This document shows positions 34,984 to 44,738 of a DNA stretch of 64,000 nucleotides, one piece after another. This DNA is from CADEEN01 sp963706685 (lineage in GTDB: Bacteria; Pseudomonadota; Gammaproteobacteria; Burkholderiales; Burkholderiaceae_C). Both the position numbers and the translations under genes were made by a program. Each line of letters begins with the position of its first letter. Positions within the stretch are counted from its first letter, which is position 1. The DNA lies in assembly GCA_963706685.1 (NCBI GenBank), contig CAVPMY010000005.1:186001-250000 (forward strand). The letters run 5' to 3'. The notes beneath the pieces were generated by a model that had not been told where the DNA came from, ran no database searches, and worked only from the letters and a program-made list of their open reading frames with translations.

Positions 34984-36787
34984 ATGGACACCCGCAGCTC
35001 GCCGATCCCCGTTCGACTCGACAGCGTGCGCGATGACCTGCGCGCGCACGGCCTGGCTGCGGTGCTCGTGCCGTCGTCCGACCCGCATTTGTCCGAGTAC
35101 CTGCCCGAGCGTTGGCAAGGCCGCGTCTGGCTGTCGGGGTTCACCGGCTCCATGGGCACGCTGGTCGTGACCACCGAGCGCGCGGCGCTGTTTGCCGACA
35201 GCCGCTACTGGACGCAGGCCGAACACGAGCTGCGCGGCAGCGGCGTCGACCTGGTGAAGATTCCCACCGGCGCAGCGGCGCACCATCTCGAGTGGATCAC
35301 CGGCAACATGCCCAAGGGTGGCACGCTGGCCGTCGATGGCCAGGTGATCGGCCTGGCGGCAGCACAGCAACTGAAGACCGCGCTCGATGCGGCGGGCATT
35401 GCGCTGCGCACCGACGTCGACATGCTCGCCGGCGCCTGGACCGAGCGCCCCGGTCTGCCGCAGGGCCGTGTCTATGCGCACCAGCCGCCGCACGCCGTGA
35501 CGCCGCGCGCCGCCAAGCTCGCCGCCGTGCGCGAAGGCATGGCCGCGTCACGGCGCAACGCATCACTTCGTGTCCACCGTCGATGACGTGGCCTGGATCA
35601 CCAACCTGCGCGGCGCCGATGTGGAATACAACCCGGTGTTCCTCGCCCACCTGCTGATCGACGCCAACCAGGCCACGCTGTTCATCAATGCGGGCAAGGT
35701 CGACGCCGCCCTGGCCCGGGAACTCGCAGCCGACGGCATCGCGCTGGCCGACTACGCCGGCGCCGCCAAGGCGCTGGCTTCTCTGAGCGCCGGGGCGACC
35801 TTGCTCATCGATCCGAAACGCATCACGCTCGCCTTCCGGCAGCAGGTGAGCGCGAACGTCAAGGTCGTCGAAGCGATCAACCCGAGCACGCTCGCCAAGA
35901 GCCGCAAGACGGCGCAGGAAGCCGCGCACATTCGCGAGGCGATGATCGAGGACGGCGCGGCGATGTGCCACTTCTATGCCTGGTTCGAAGCCGCGCTCGC
36001 ACGCGGCGAAGGCCTGACCGAAATCACGATCGACGAACGACTCAGTGGCCAACGCGCCCAGCGCCAAGGCTTCGTCGGCCTGTCGTTTCCGGTGATTGCC
36101 GGCTTCAATGCCAACGGCGCCATGCCGCATTACCGCGCCACGCTGGACTCGCACGCCGGAATCAAGGGCGACGGACTGCTGCTGATCGACTCCGGCGGCC
36201 AGTACCTGGGCGGCACGACCGACATCACGCGGGTCTGGCCCATCGGCAAGGTCAGCGACGCGATGAAGCGCGACTACACGCTGGTCCTGAAGGGCACGAT
36301 CGCGCTGTCGCGCGCGCGCTTCCCGCGCGGCACGCTCTCGCCGATGCTCGACGCGCTGGCCCGCGCGCCGATCTGGGCCGAAGCCATGGAGTTCGGCCAT
36401 GGCACCGGTCACGGCGTCGGCTACTTCCTCAACGTGCACGAGGGCCCGCAGAGCATCAGCAAAGCCATCCCCGACGCCACCATGGCCATGGAGCCGGGCA
36501 TGATCACGTCGGTCGAACCCGGCCTGTACCGCGAGGGCCGGTGGGGTGTGCGCATCGAGAACCTGGTGCTCAACGTGCCCGGGCCGACGAACGAGTTCGG
36601 CGAGTTCCTCGACTTCGAAACGCTCACGCTGTGCCCGATCGACACGCGCTGCATCGACACGGCGCTGATGCGCACCGACGAGATCGCGTGGCTCAACGGC
36701 TACCACGCGACGGTGCGCGAGCGCCTGGCGCCGCGCGTCGAGGGCGACGCGCTGGCGTGGCTGAACGAGCGCACGCGGCCCCTCTAG
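34984..36787 (+). CDS. Xaa-Pro aminopeptidase, M24 family (one frame break)
   Basis: About 600 residues, the long aminopeptidase P type. Two N-terminal creatinase-like domains (L-V-P-S-S-D-P-H-L-S-E-Y, then V-A-W-I-T-N-L-R-G) are followed by the catalytic pita-bread domain with L-L-I-D-S-G-G-Q-Y (Asp ligand), T-T-D-I-T-R, G-H-G-T-G-H-G-V-G-Y (His ligand), M-I-T-S-V-E-P-G (Glu) and R-I-E-N-L (Glu). It removes N-terminal residues preceding proline. Frame switch near 35555-35570 (ATGGCCGCGTCACGGCGCAA). Divergent from nadC. Confidence 0.92.
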
Positions 36788-36948
36788 CGGCTGTTGTCGA
36801 ACGCTCGGTCGGTCTGACGCGCTGTTCATCCGCGCCTGCCGCGTCTCGTCACGCACTCGGCGCACTTCGTCTCAACGCGCTGTGAATGCGCGCCGCGCTT
36901 GCCTAGAGTTCAGTCATCGACAAGCCGGACTGACAAGGAAGCACGACC

Positions 36949-37224
36949 ATGAACACCGACCGCACCGCGCCTCGCCTCATCTCTTTGGCCCTGGCCGCAA
37001 TGATCACCGCTTCGATGCTGGCCGGCATCGACACCCTGGCCCGCAGCGAACTCGCCACCACGAGCCTGATGGCGCAAGCCTCGGCGCAGGCCAGACAAGC
37101 TCTGAGCCGCCGTTCATGCCGCGAAATCCGCAGTTCGTCGCACGCAGCTGGCCTGTGCAGCGCGCCCTGGCTAGAGTCACCATGCGCTGTGTTCTTTCGC
37201 TTGGAGCATGGCGCTGATCGATGA
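36949..37224 (+). CDS. Small predicted exported protein, unknown
   Basis: 91 residues as read, with a signal-peptide-like start (M-N-T-D-R-T-A-P-R-L-I-S-L-A-L-A-A-M-I-T-A). The second half is Arg/Ser/Cys-rich and less protein-like, so the frame may shift near 37105; the next frame ends at 37217. A GGA-type ribosome site (AAGGAAG) sits about 9 bases upstream of the ATG. It is followed by a hairpin terminator. No known domain. Confidence 0.45.
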   Translation: MNTDRTAPRLISLALAAMITASMLAGIDTLARSELATTSLMAQASAQARQALSRRSCREIRSSSHAAGLCSAPWLESPCAVFFRLEHGADR

Positions 37225-37280
37225 CCGACCCTCTGGCGTTTCCGTGGGCACAACCCATTCAACGGAAACCTGCTCCTTGA

Positions 37281-37310
37281 CGGGCCGCGAAAGCGGCCCG
37301 CTCTTTTTTT
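37281..37310 (+). terminator. Rho-independent terminator
   Basis: Perfect 8-bp stem CGGGCCGC / GCGGCCCG with GAAA loop, followed by CT and seven T. On the opposite strand it has no T-run. It ends transcription of the small exported-protein gene, just before the convergent LytTR gene. Confidence 0.92.
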
Positions 37311-37314
37311 GACC

Positions 37315-38094
37315 TTACATCTGCCGGAACAGGTGCAGATAGCTGCGACTCACCGGCAAGGTCTCGCTGCGGCCTTCGAGGTGCACGTCCGCGGTTTCGT
37401 TGACGCTGCGCGTCACGTGCGTCACCCGCGCCAGATTGACGATCACCGAGCGGTGGATCTGCACAAAGCGTTCCGGGTCGAGTTCGTCGGCAAGCTCGCG
37501 GATCGTCTTGCGGATCAAGGCCTCGCCGCCGTCCCAGACCACCAGCGTGTACTTCTCGTCCGAGCGCATGAAATGCACCTGCGCCACCGGAATGAGCCGC
37601 ACCGTGGGGCCGACCGAGGCCTTGATCCATTGCAGATGGCGCGGCGCCGGGCCGCGTTGGCGCAACTCGGCGGACAAACGTTCGAGCAGCGTGTCCATCA
37701 TCGCCGGGTCCGTGGACGCAGCCGGCACGGGCATCAGGCGGGCTTGCAGCCGCGCCACCGTCTGTGCGAGCCGGGCCTCGTCGAACGGCTTGACGAGGTA
37801 GTCGATCGCGCCCTGCTCGAAGGCCTGCACCGCATACTGCTCGTAGGCGGTGACAAAGACGATCTGCGCACGGCCCACCATCGAGCGCGCGGCATCGATG
37901 CCACTCTGGCCCGGCATGTGCACGTCGAGAAACACGACCTGCGGCGCATGCGTTTCGAACAGTTCCACCGCCTCGCGGCCATTGCGCGCTTCGGCGGCTA
38001 TTCGCAACTCCGGCCAGGCACGGGACAGCGCCGAGACCAGGCGCTGGCGAAGCAGCGGCTCGTCGTCGGCGATCAATGCGTTGATGTCCTTCAT
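37315..38094 (-). CDS. LytTR-family response regulator
   Basis: 259 residues. The receiver domain occupies about 1-120: A-D-D-E-P acidic pocket, phospho-acceptor Asp57 in V-V-F-L-D-V-H-M-P-G, T-A-Y-E and the Lys in Y-L-V-K-P-F-D. The C-terminal LytTR DNA-binding domain (about 150-255) shows D-E-K-Y-T-L-V-V-W, R-K-T-I-R-E-L and F-V-Q-I-H-R-S-V-I-V-N-L. Its start overlaps the kinase stop, so the pair is translationally coupled. Target genes unknown. Confidence 0.95.
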   Translation of the reverse strand: MKDINALIADDEPLLRQRLVSALSRAWPELRIAAEARNGREAVELFETHAPQVVFLDVHMPGQSGIDAARSMVGRAQIVFVTAYEQYAVQAFEQGAIDYLVKPFDEARLAQTVARLQARLMPVPAASTDPAMMDTLLERLSAELRQRGPAPRHLQWIKASVGPTVRLIPVAQVHFMRSDEKYTLVVWDGGEALIRKTIRELADELDPERFVQIHRSVIVNLARVTHVTRSVNETADVHLEGRSETLPVSRSYLHLFRQM

Positions 38095-39167
38095 CAGTCC
38101 GCGGGAAGTTCGATTTCTGCACGCACGCCGTGCGGCTCAACGCCAGACAGCGTGAGCGTGGCGCGACCACCGTACATGGCACCCAGTCGCTCGCGCAAAT
38201 TGGCCAGACCCGTCCCCGGTGGCTTGTTTTCGTCGATGCCGGCGCCGGTGTCACTGACCCACAGCACGACGCGCCCGCTGCCGACATCGCGCCGCGCCCC
38301 GACGTCGATGCGCCCGCCGCGCTCGCTCGGATCGATGCCATGGCGCACGGCGTTTTCGACCAGCGTCAGCAACGTCATCGGCGGCAGCCGCAAGGCATGC
38401 AGTTGCGCGTCGATGGCGATGCGGTACTGCAAGCGGTCCGGCATGCGCATCTGCATCAACTCGAGGTAGGCCCGCACCAGCGCAGTCTCGCGTCCGAGCG
38501 TGGGCGCGCTGTCATGCAGTTGCGGCAATGCGGCGCGCAGGTAGGCGATCAGGCTGGCCAGCACCGGCGCCGCGCGTGGCGAGCCGCCTTCCACCAGCGC
38601 CTGCACGTTGGCCAATGTGTTGAACAGAAAGTGCGGCTCGACCTGCGACTGCAAGACCGCCAGCTTGGCATCGGCGGCTTGGCGCTGCAGCGTCTCGCGC
38701 TCGAGTGCGAACTGCAATTCCTGTTGATGGGCCTGTGCATCGCGCTCGCGGTACAGGGCGCCCAGGCCGACGATGAGGCCCAACAACAGCGCACAACCGC
38801 CGATGAACACCATGCCCGAAATGCGCTCCGGGCCGAACATCTGTTGCCAGTCGCCGCCGACCGAGATGGCGTAGACGAGCATCGTCGCCAGCGGCGCGGC
38901 GAGCATCAACGCGCCGACCTGCAGTACCCAGCGCGGCACCGGCGCATCGCGCCATTGGCCGGCCGCGGTGTAGGCCAGCAACAAGACGATGGCCACGAAC
39001 AGCGTGCGCCCGAAGACCACCGGCAAGGGCGGTGCAAAGATCGGCGACAGTACCAACGCCACGACGAACGCGCCGCCGACGGCCCAGGCCGCTTGAGCGA
39101 TGCTGAGCGCGGCGAAGAAACGACGCCAGAACGGCGTGCTGCTGCGAGTGGCGGCGACGGAACTCAT
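38094..39167 (-). CDS. Sensor histidine kinase, LytS/YehU type
   Basis: 357 residues. Four membrane helices in the first 150 residues (about 20-45, 50-70, 78-98, 110-130), then the HisKA-like H-box Q-V-E-P-H-F-L-F-N-T-L-A-N-V (phospho-acceptor His, residue about 190). The HATPase region follows with L-V-E-N-A-V-R-H-G, V-S-D-T-G-A-G-I and G-T-G-L-A-N-L-R-E-R-L. No periplasmic sensor domain, so it probably senses within or at the membrane. Operonic with the LytTR regulator. Confidence 0.94.
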   Translation of the reverse strand: MSSVAATRSSTPFWRRFFAALSIAQAAWAVGGAFVVALVLSPIFAPPLPVVFGRTLFVAIVLLLAYTAAGQWRDAPVPRWVLQVGALMLAAPLATMLVYAISVGGDWQQMFGPERISGMVFIGGCALLLGLIVGLGALYRERDAQAHQQELQFALERETLQRQAADAKLAVLQSQVEPHFLFNTLANVQALVEGGSPRAAPVLASLIAYLRAALPQLHDSAPTLGRETALVRAYLELMQMRMPDRLQYRIAIDAQLHALRLPPMTLLTLVENAVRHGIDPSERGGRIDVGARRDVGSGRVVLWVSDTGAGIDENKPPGTGLANLRERLGAMYGGRATLTLSGVEPHGVRAEIELPAD

Positions 39168-39273
39168 TCGGCAACGATAGCCGCATCCGCCTCGTGGCGA
39201 GCGAAGTCCGCGCGATCGACGCGACGAAACACGGAAAACGGGGGCTGGGCCGCGCCAGGCGCGGCCCAGGAGG

Positions 39274-42112
39274 TCAGACCCCGGCGCGCTGCAGTTTGGC
39301 TTGCAAGGCCTGCGCCAACGTGTCGGCGCTGTCGGCCAGGTGCGCGCGCGCCTCGGCCGACAGGCCGGCGCGCTTGCCGGCGCTGTTCAGGCGCGCCAGC
39401 AGGCCCTGCGCTTGAACACGCAGCAGGCTGCGCGTGTCGGCGCGGCTGGCCGCGGTGGGGCGCAGCAGCATCGTCGCCAGGCGGTTGACATGCTCGCGTT
39501 GCAGTTCACGACGCGGCGAGGCGATGTCGCCGCTGCTGCCGAGTTCGCTCCAGACCTCGCCGGTAAGGCGCGTGTACAACTCGGACAGGCGCAGCGCATC
39601 GGCGCTGTTGCCGCCCGCACGCAGATCGACTTTGCCTTCGCTGTCGAGCAGGCGCGACGCCACGCCGTCGCTCATCAGTTGCGCCAGCAGCGCACGCTGC
39701 ATGCCGAGCACGGTGCCGATGATCGAGTAGTCGGTCGCCACCGCGGCCTCGCCACCGGACAAGGCTTCGCTGCGTTCGCTGAAGTCGGGGGCCAGTCGGC
39801 GCTGGATCGACGGCGCGATCCTGAAGCTGTCGGCCGCGAGCACGCCGCTGGCCAGCACCTCGAGCGCCCGGCGCTGCAGCGCTGCCGGCACCGGCACCAG
39901 CGGGTCGCGGCCGCTGCCCGGATGGTCACGCAGTGTGCGGATGCCGCCGATCTGCCGCGCCAGGATGCCGGCGGCGCGGCCGGCGTCGCGCACCGCGTAG
40001 CTGATCGAGCGCCGCAGCACCGCATAGTCGGCATCGGGATTGAGGACACGCGTCTCCTGGCGCGCGATCAGATCGCGTGCGATCTCGATGCGCTTGGCGG
40101 CAAACGCCACCGGGTCGTCGCCGAGGTCGAAGTGCAGGCTCTCCGGGTCGATGCCGAGGAAGTTGTCCTCGTCGGTGCCGAAGGCCAGCGCCGGCTCGGC
40201 GCTGCGCGACGCAATGCGCTGCAACTCCGCCGCTTCCTGCTCGGGCGCGCTGCCCGGCGCCATCGGTTTGTAGGCGTACTCGATGGCCCAGTAGTCATAG
40301 GGACCGAGCGTGGTCTGGAACGGCTTGCCGCCCGGCTCGCCAGGCCGCGGCAGGTTGATCGGCGCGTACTCCATGACCGAGCCGGCCAGACCATTGCTCT
40401 CGGTGAACCGCGGATCGGCGAGCTGGCGTTCGCTATAGACCCGCGAGCTGCGGAAATTGTGGCGCAGGCCCAGCGTGTGGCCAACCTCGTGCATCGTCAC
40501 GTCGGTGAGGTAGTCGAGCACGAACTGCTGCGCTTCAGGGCCCGACGGATCGAGGTCGCCGCGGGCCTCGAAGCACGTCGAGCGCATAGCCGAGTTGCTC
40601 GGCGGCAAATTCGGCGTACTGACAGGCCGCCGGGCCGGCCTCATGCAGCGGCGTAGCGTGGCCATGCTGGTCGTCGTCGAGCGGTTTCGCCTCGGGTGAC
40701 TGCATCAGTGTCGGCCAAGCGATGCCGCGCGCGCCGCCGAGGACCTGCGAACGCAGTGCGCGCAGGCCACGCGATGACAGGCTTTCGATGCCGATGTCGG
40801 CGTCGAGGATCTCGCCGCTGCGCGGATCGACCTGGCTCGGCCCGATGGCGCCGAACATCGGCTGCGCATTGGTCATCCAGCGGATCGACGCGATGTCGGT
40901 GTCCAGGGTGTCGAAGTCGGCGTCATCGGGCTGCACCTTGACGACGATGGCATTTTTGAAACCGACGCGCTCGAAGGCCGCGTTCCAGCCGAGCACACCT
41001 TTGCTGATCGCGTCGCGGTACTTGACGGGAACGGTGCGGTCGAGCCAGAACGTGATCGGCTTGACCGGTTCCGACACTGGCATCGCCGGATCCTTCTTCT
41101 CGAGTCGCCAGCGGTTCACGAAGCGCTGGCGCGGCGTGCGCGCCAGGTCGTCGCTGAAGTCCTGCACCGTCGTGCTGAAGTGGCCAATGCGGGCGTCCGC
41201 CAGCCGTGCCGGCATCGGCGTCTCGGGCAACTTGCCGATGGCGATGTGCAGACCCAGCATCATGCTGCGCGCATCGGGCAGCGATTGCGGCACCGTCGGT
41301 TGCGGCATGCCCGGCGGCGAGTCAGGCTTCGGCACCGCAATGCTGGCACTGTAGAAGTGGGCGTTGATGTTGAACACCACCTGGTCCGGCTTGCCACGCA
41401 CCTGCGTGAACTGCGTGTTGCGGCTCTCGAGCGAATAGCCCTGGCGGTAGGCCTGCTGCAAAGCCGGGCCGATGCCCAGCATGTCGTTGAGCAACAGCGC
41501 GTTGGCATCGATCAACACGGTCTTGCGCTCCGGGTGCACACCGCTGGCCACCGGCGCGCTCGACAGCAGGCTGGGCGCAAAAGCGGCCGCGACCGCGCGC
41601 GCTTCGGGCGACTTGGCGTCACGGGCCACGAAGTCGGTGTTGACGGCAACCAGTTGCACGATGTTGTGGACGCGTCGGAACTCGACGATGCGGTCGTCGA
41701 CGCGACTGCCCGGCACCCGCATCGAGCCGCCGAAAATGCCTTTCTCGCCGAGGCCGCGTGCCAGCTTGGGCGCAAAGAAGAACGGCTTGTCGAAGTCTTC
41801 CGGCTTGAGCTCGATCCAGACCTTGTCGTCTTTCTGCCAGAGTGCGAACAAGCCCTTGATCTCCCTGGCATCTTTGATGACGGAGTCGAATGGCGGTGGC
41901 TGTCCGGGTGCTGGTGGGCGCCCCGGGGCTGCGGGCGCGGCGCCCGAGGCCGCTGTGGCGAAGGGACTGGCTGCGGTGGCGGCCGGCGTGGCAGCGGCCG
42001 CGACCGTCACCGGCGCGGCCGCAGTGGTCGCGCAACCGGCCAGCACAAGACCACTCAGCAGTGCAGCCAGGCACAGCAAGCGGGGGCGGTCAGAACGATT
42101 GAATGGGTGCAT
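39274..42112 (-). CDS. Large zinc-dependent metalloprotease (DUF5117/DUF5118 type; one frame break)
   Basis: About 945 residues. A lipoprotein signal (L-S-G-L-V-L-A-G-C) is followed by a long region consistent with DUF5118/DUF5117 (F-A-L-W-Q-K-D-D-K-V-W-I-E-L and F-F-F-A-P-K-L-A-R-G). The metzincin zinc motif H-E-V-G-H-T-L-G-L-R-H is at about residue 540, and a downstream S-V-M-E-Y Met-turn equivalent is seen. Frame switches near 40570 (TGCTTCGAGGCC). Likely an outer-membrane or periplasmic protease. It lies next to, on the same strand as, the LytTR two-component genes. Confidence 0.85.
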
Positions 42113-42246
42113 GAGGGCTGCCGAAGATGCCGCTGCAAGGGGGACGCCGGCGGCCATTATCGAATCACGCGGCCAGCCGCACCATCGGCTGCAGCCCGTC
42201 GCCGACCCTCTTCGAATCGGCGTCGCGCGACAAGTTCACGCCATGC

Positions 42247-42969
42247 TCAAACTTTGCAGCTTTGCCACTGCTTGCTGTAGGCGCTGGCCGGCTTGACAAC
42301 GGTGGTCGCGCCACTGGCCGCCCGGGCACGCGAGCCGAGTTCGGTTTCGAGCTTGAAGGCGTACTTTTCGAAGAAGGCCTTGAACATCTCGCCGCCCTGT
42401 GTGCCGACGGCATGCAACTCGTCGGTGAGGGCGTCCCACTGCAACAGCACGGCGGCCAGCGGCTGCGGCGCCGGTCCGGCCAACACGCGCGCACCGCGCG
42501 CCGGGTCGTAGCGCGAGTTGTCGCCACAGCAGTGAATCACCTGCGCCGGTTCGCCCTGAAAGCCTTTGCGCACGCCGATGAACGACAGCGCCGGCGTCGG
42601 GTACATCAGCTTGTGCGCACAGATCGCGGAAAAGGCAACGATCGCCTTGTTCGGCCCGACGCCCGCAGGCGCGGCATAGCGCTGCCTGGCCTCGGTGACG
42701 AGTTCGACAGCGTCGACCGCGCTGTCCATCAGCAGCAAGAAGACCGGCGAGGCGACGAACGGGTAGTTGAACAACTGCGGCTCGCCGGCCTTGAGCTGCC
42801 GCGCATGAAACGGATCGCCCAGGGGGTCGACGAGCAGCGATCGTGAATGCGCTTGCGGCTCGCCGGCCACGGCGGGCAGCACGCCGGCCGCTGCCCAGGC
42901 GCCGGCCACGCATGCCGCCTGACGCATCAGATCGCGGCGCGCGGCGTCCTCTGGCGTGTCGTGCTGCAT
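42247..42969 (-). CDS. Rieske-like protein with an altered cluster site
   Basis: 240 residues. N-terminus R-R-D-L-M-R-Q-A-A-C-V-A-G-A-W is twin-arginine-like. The C-terminal half resembles a Rieske fold: A-I-C-A-H-K-L (normally C-x-H) and I-H-C-C-G-D-N-S-R-Y-D-P (normally C-x-x-H-x-S-x-Y-D-P), then G-P-A-P-Q-P-L. The second His is Asn (codon AAC, one base from CAC), so one cluster ligand appears missing. Downstream of ettA on the same strand, 22 bases apart. Electron-transfer role suspected; partner unknown. Confidence 0.65.
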   Translation of the reverse strand: MQHDTPEDAARRDLMRQAACVAGAWAAAGVLPAVAGEPQAHSRSLLVDPLGDPFHARQLKAGEPQLFNYPFVASPVFLLLMDSAVDAVELVTEARQRYAAPAGVGPNKAIVAFSAICAHKLMYPTPALSFIGVRKGFQGEPAQVIHCCGDNSRYDPARGARVLAGPAPQPLAAVLLQWDALTDELHAVGTQGGEMFKAFFEKYAFKLETELGSRARAASGATTVVKPASAYSKQWQSCKV

Positions 42970-42991
42970 CAGTGCCAACACTACAGCAAAT

Positions 42992-44656
42992 TCAGCGGAT
43001 CGGCTTGAACCTGACGCGCTTCGGTCGCGCGCCCTCTTCGCCCAGGCGACGGACCTTGTCGGCCTCGTACTCCTGGTAATTGCCCTGGTAGAAAACCCAT
43101 TGCGACTCGCCCTCGGCGGCCAGGATGTGGGTGCAGATGCGGTCCAGGAACCAGCGGTCGTGGCTGATCACCATCGCGCTGCCGGCAAACTCGAGCAGCG
43201 CTTCTTCGAGCGCTCGCAAGGTTTCGACGTCGAGGTCGTTCGACGGTTCGTCGAGCATCAGCACGTTGCCGCCCTTGGCCAGGGTCTTGGCCAGGTGCAG
43301 GCGGCCGCGCTCGCCGCCCGAGAGGGAGCCGACGCGCTTTTGCTGGTCGTTGCCCTTGAAATTGAAGCGGCCGACATAGGCCCGCGAAGGCATCACGAAC
43401 TTGCCCACGGTGATGTTGTCCAGGCCGCCGGAGACGTCTTCCCACACCGTCTTGTCGTCGGCCAGGTTCTCGCGGCTCTGGTCGACGAAGGCCAAGTGCG
43501 CCGTCTGGCCGATGATCACTTCACCGCTGTCGGGCTTCTCGACGCCTTGCAGCATCCGGAACAAGGTCGATTTGCCGGCACCGTTGGGGCCGATGATGCC
43601 GACGATGGCACCGGGCGGCACGGCAAAGCTCAGCTTGTCGATCAGCAAACGGTCGCCGAAGCTCTTGCTGACGCCCTTGAATTCGATCACCTGGTTGCCC
43701 AGGCGCTCGGCCACCGGGATGAAGATCTCGTTGGTCTCGTTGCGCTTCTGGTACTCGACGTCGGAGAGTTCCTCGAAGCGGGCCAGGCGCGCCTTGCTCT
43801 TGGTCTGGCGCGCCTTGGCGTTGGAGCGAACCCACTTCAGTTCCTCCTTCATCGACTTCATGCGCGCGTCTTCGCTCTTCTGTTCCTGCTCGAGGCGCTT
43901 TTCCTTCTGCTCGAGCCAGTCGGAGTAGTTGCCTTTCCACGGGATGCCCGAGCCACGGTCGAGTTCGAGGATCCACTCGGCCGCGTTGTCGAGGAAGTAG
44001 CGGTCGTGGGTGATCGCGACGACGGTACCCGGGAAGCGCTGCAGGAAATGTTCGAGCCACTCGACGGATTCGGCATCGAGGTGGTTGGTCGGCTCGTCGA
44101 GCAACAGCATGTCGGGCTTGGACAGCAACAGGCGACACAGCGCGACACGGCGCTTCTCGCCGCCCGACAGCACGCCGATCTTGGCGTCCCACGGCGGCAG
44201 CCGCAGCGCGTCGGCCGCCAGTTCGAGCTGCACGTCGGTGTTCTCGCTGCCGGCGGCGGTGATGACGGCTTCGAGATCGTGCTGCTCGGCGGCCAGTTTG
44301 TCGAAGTCGGCGTCGGGCTCGGCGTAGGCGGCGTAGACCTCGTCGAGCCGCTTCTTGGCCTCGAGCACGCCGCCGATGCCCTGCTCGACCGCCTCGCGCA
44401 CGGTCTGCTGGGCGTCGAGTTGCGGCTCTTGCGGCAGGTGGCCGATCTTCAGGCCCGGCATCGGCACGGCTTCGCCTTCGATCTCGTTGTCCAGGCCGGC
44501 CATGATCTTGAGCAGCGTGCTCTTGCCTGAACCGTTGACGCCGAGCACGCCGATCTTGGCGCCGGGGAAGAACGACAGCGAAATGTTCTTCAGGATCTGC
44601 CGCTTCGGCGGCACGATCTTGCCGACGCGGTTCATCGTAAATACGTACTGGGCCAT
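42992..44656 (-). CDS. ettA: Energy-dependent translational throttle protein EttA
   Basis: 554 residues, intact. ABC-F ATPase that gates the first elongation step according to ADP/ATP ratio. Two nucleotide-binding domains: Walker A G-V-N-G-S-G-K-S-T (about 40-48) and G-P-N-G-A-G-K-S-T (about 355-363), signatures L-S-G-G-E twice, Walker B L-L-L-D-E-P-T-N-H-L-D and V-L-M-L-D-E-P-S-N-D-L-D. The arm and charged P-tIM linker (Lys/Arg/Glu-rich, 245-310) between the domains fit EttA. ATG 44656 chosen; longer reading adds 25 implausible residues. Confidence 0.96.
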   Translation of the reverse strand: MAQYVFTMNRVGKIVPPKRQILKNISLSFFPGAKIGVLGVNGSGKSTLLKIMAGLDNEIEGEAVPMPGLKIGHLPQEPQLDAQQTVREAVEQGIGGVLEAKKRLDEVYAAYAEPDADFDKLAAEQHDLEAVITAAGSENTDVQLELAADALRLPPWDAKIGVLSGGEKRRVALCRLLLSKPDMLLLDEPTNHLDAESVEWLEHFLQRFPGTVVAITHDRYFLDNAAEWILELDRGSGIPWKGNYSDWLEQKEKRLEQEQKSEDARMKSMKEELKWVRSNAKARQTKSKARLARFEELSDVEYQKRNETNEIFIPVAERLGNQVIEFKGVSKSFGDRLLIDKLSFAVPPGAIVGIIGPNGAGKSTLFRMLQGVEKPDSGEVIIGQTAHLAFVDQSRENLADDKTVWEDVSGGLDNITVGKFVMPSRAYVGRFNFKGNDQQKRVGSLSGGERGRLHLAKTLAKGGNVLMLDEPSNDLDVETLRALEEALLEFAGSAMVISHDRWFLDRICTHILAAEGESQWVFYQGNYQEYEADKVRRLGEEGARPKRVRFKPIR

Positions 44657-44738
44657 GGTCCCTTTTTGAGTCAGTGGTAGCAGGTGCGGAGCGTCCGCGC
44701 CCAAGACAGGGATTGTCGCAGCACGCCACAATCACCCC

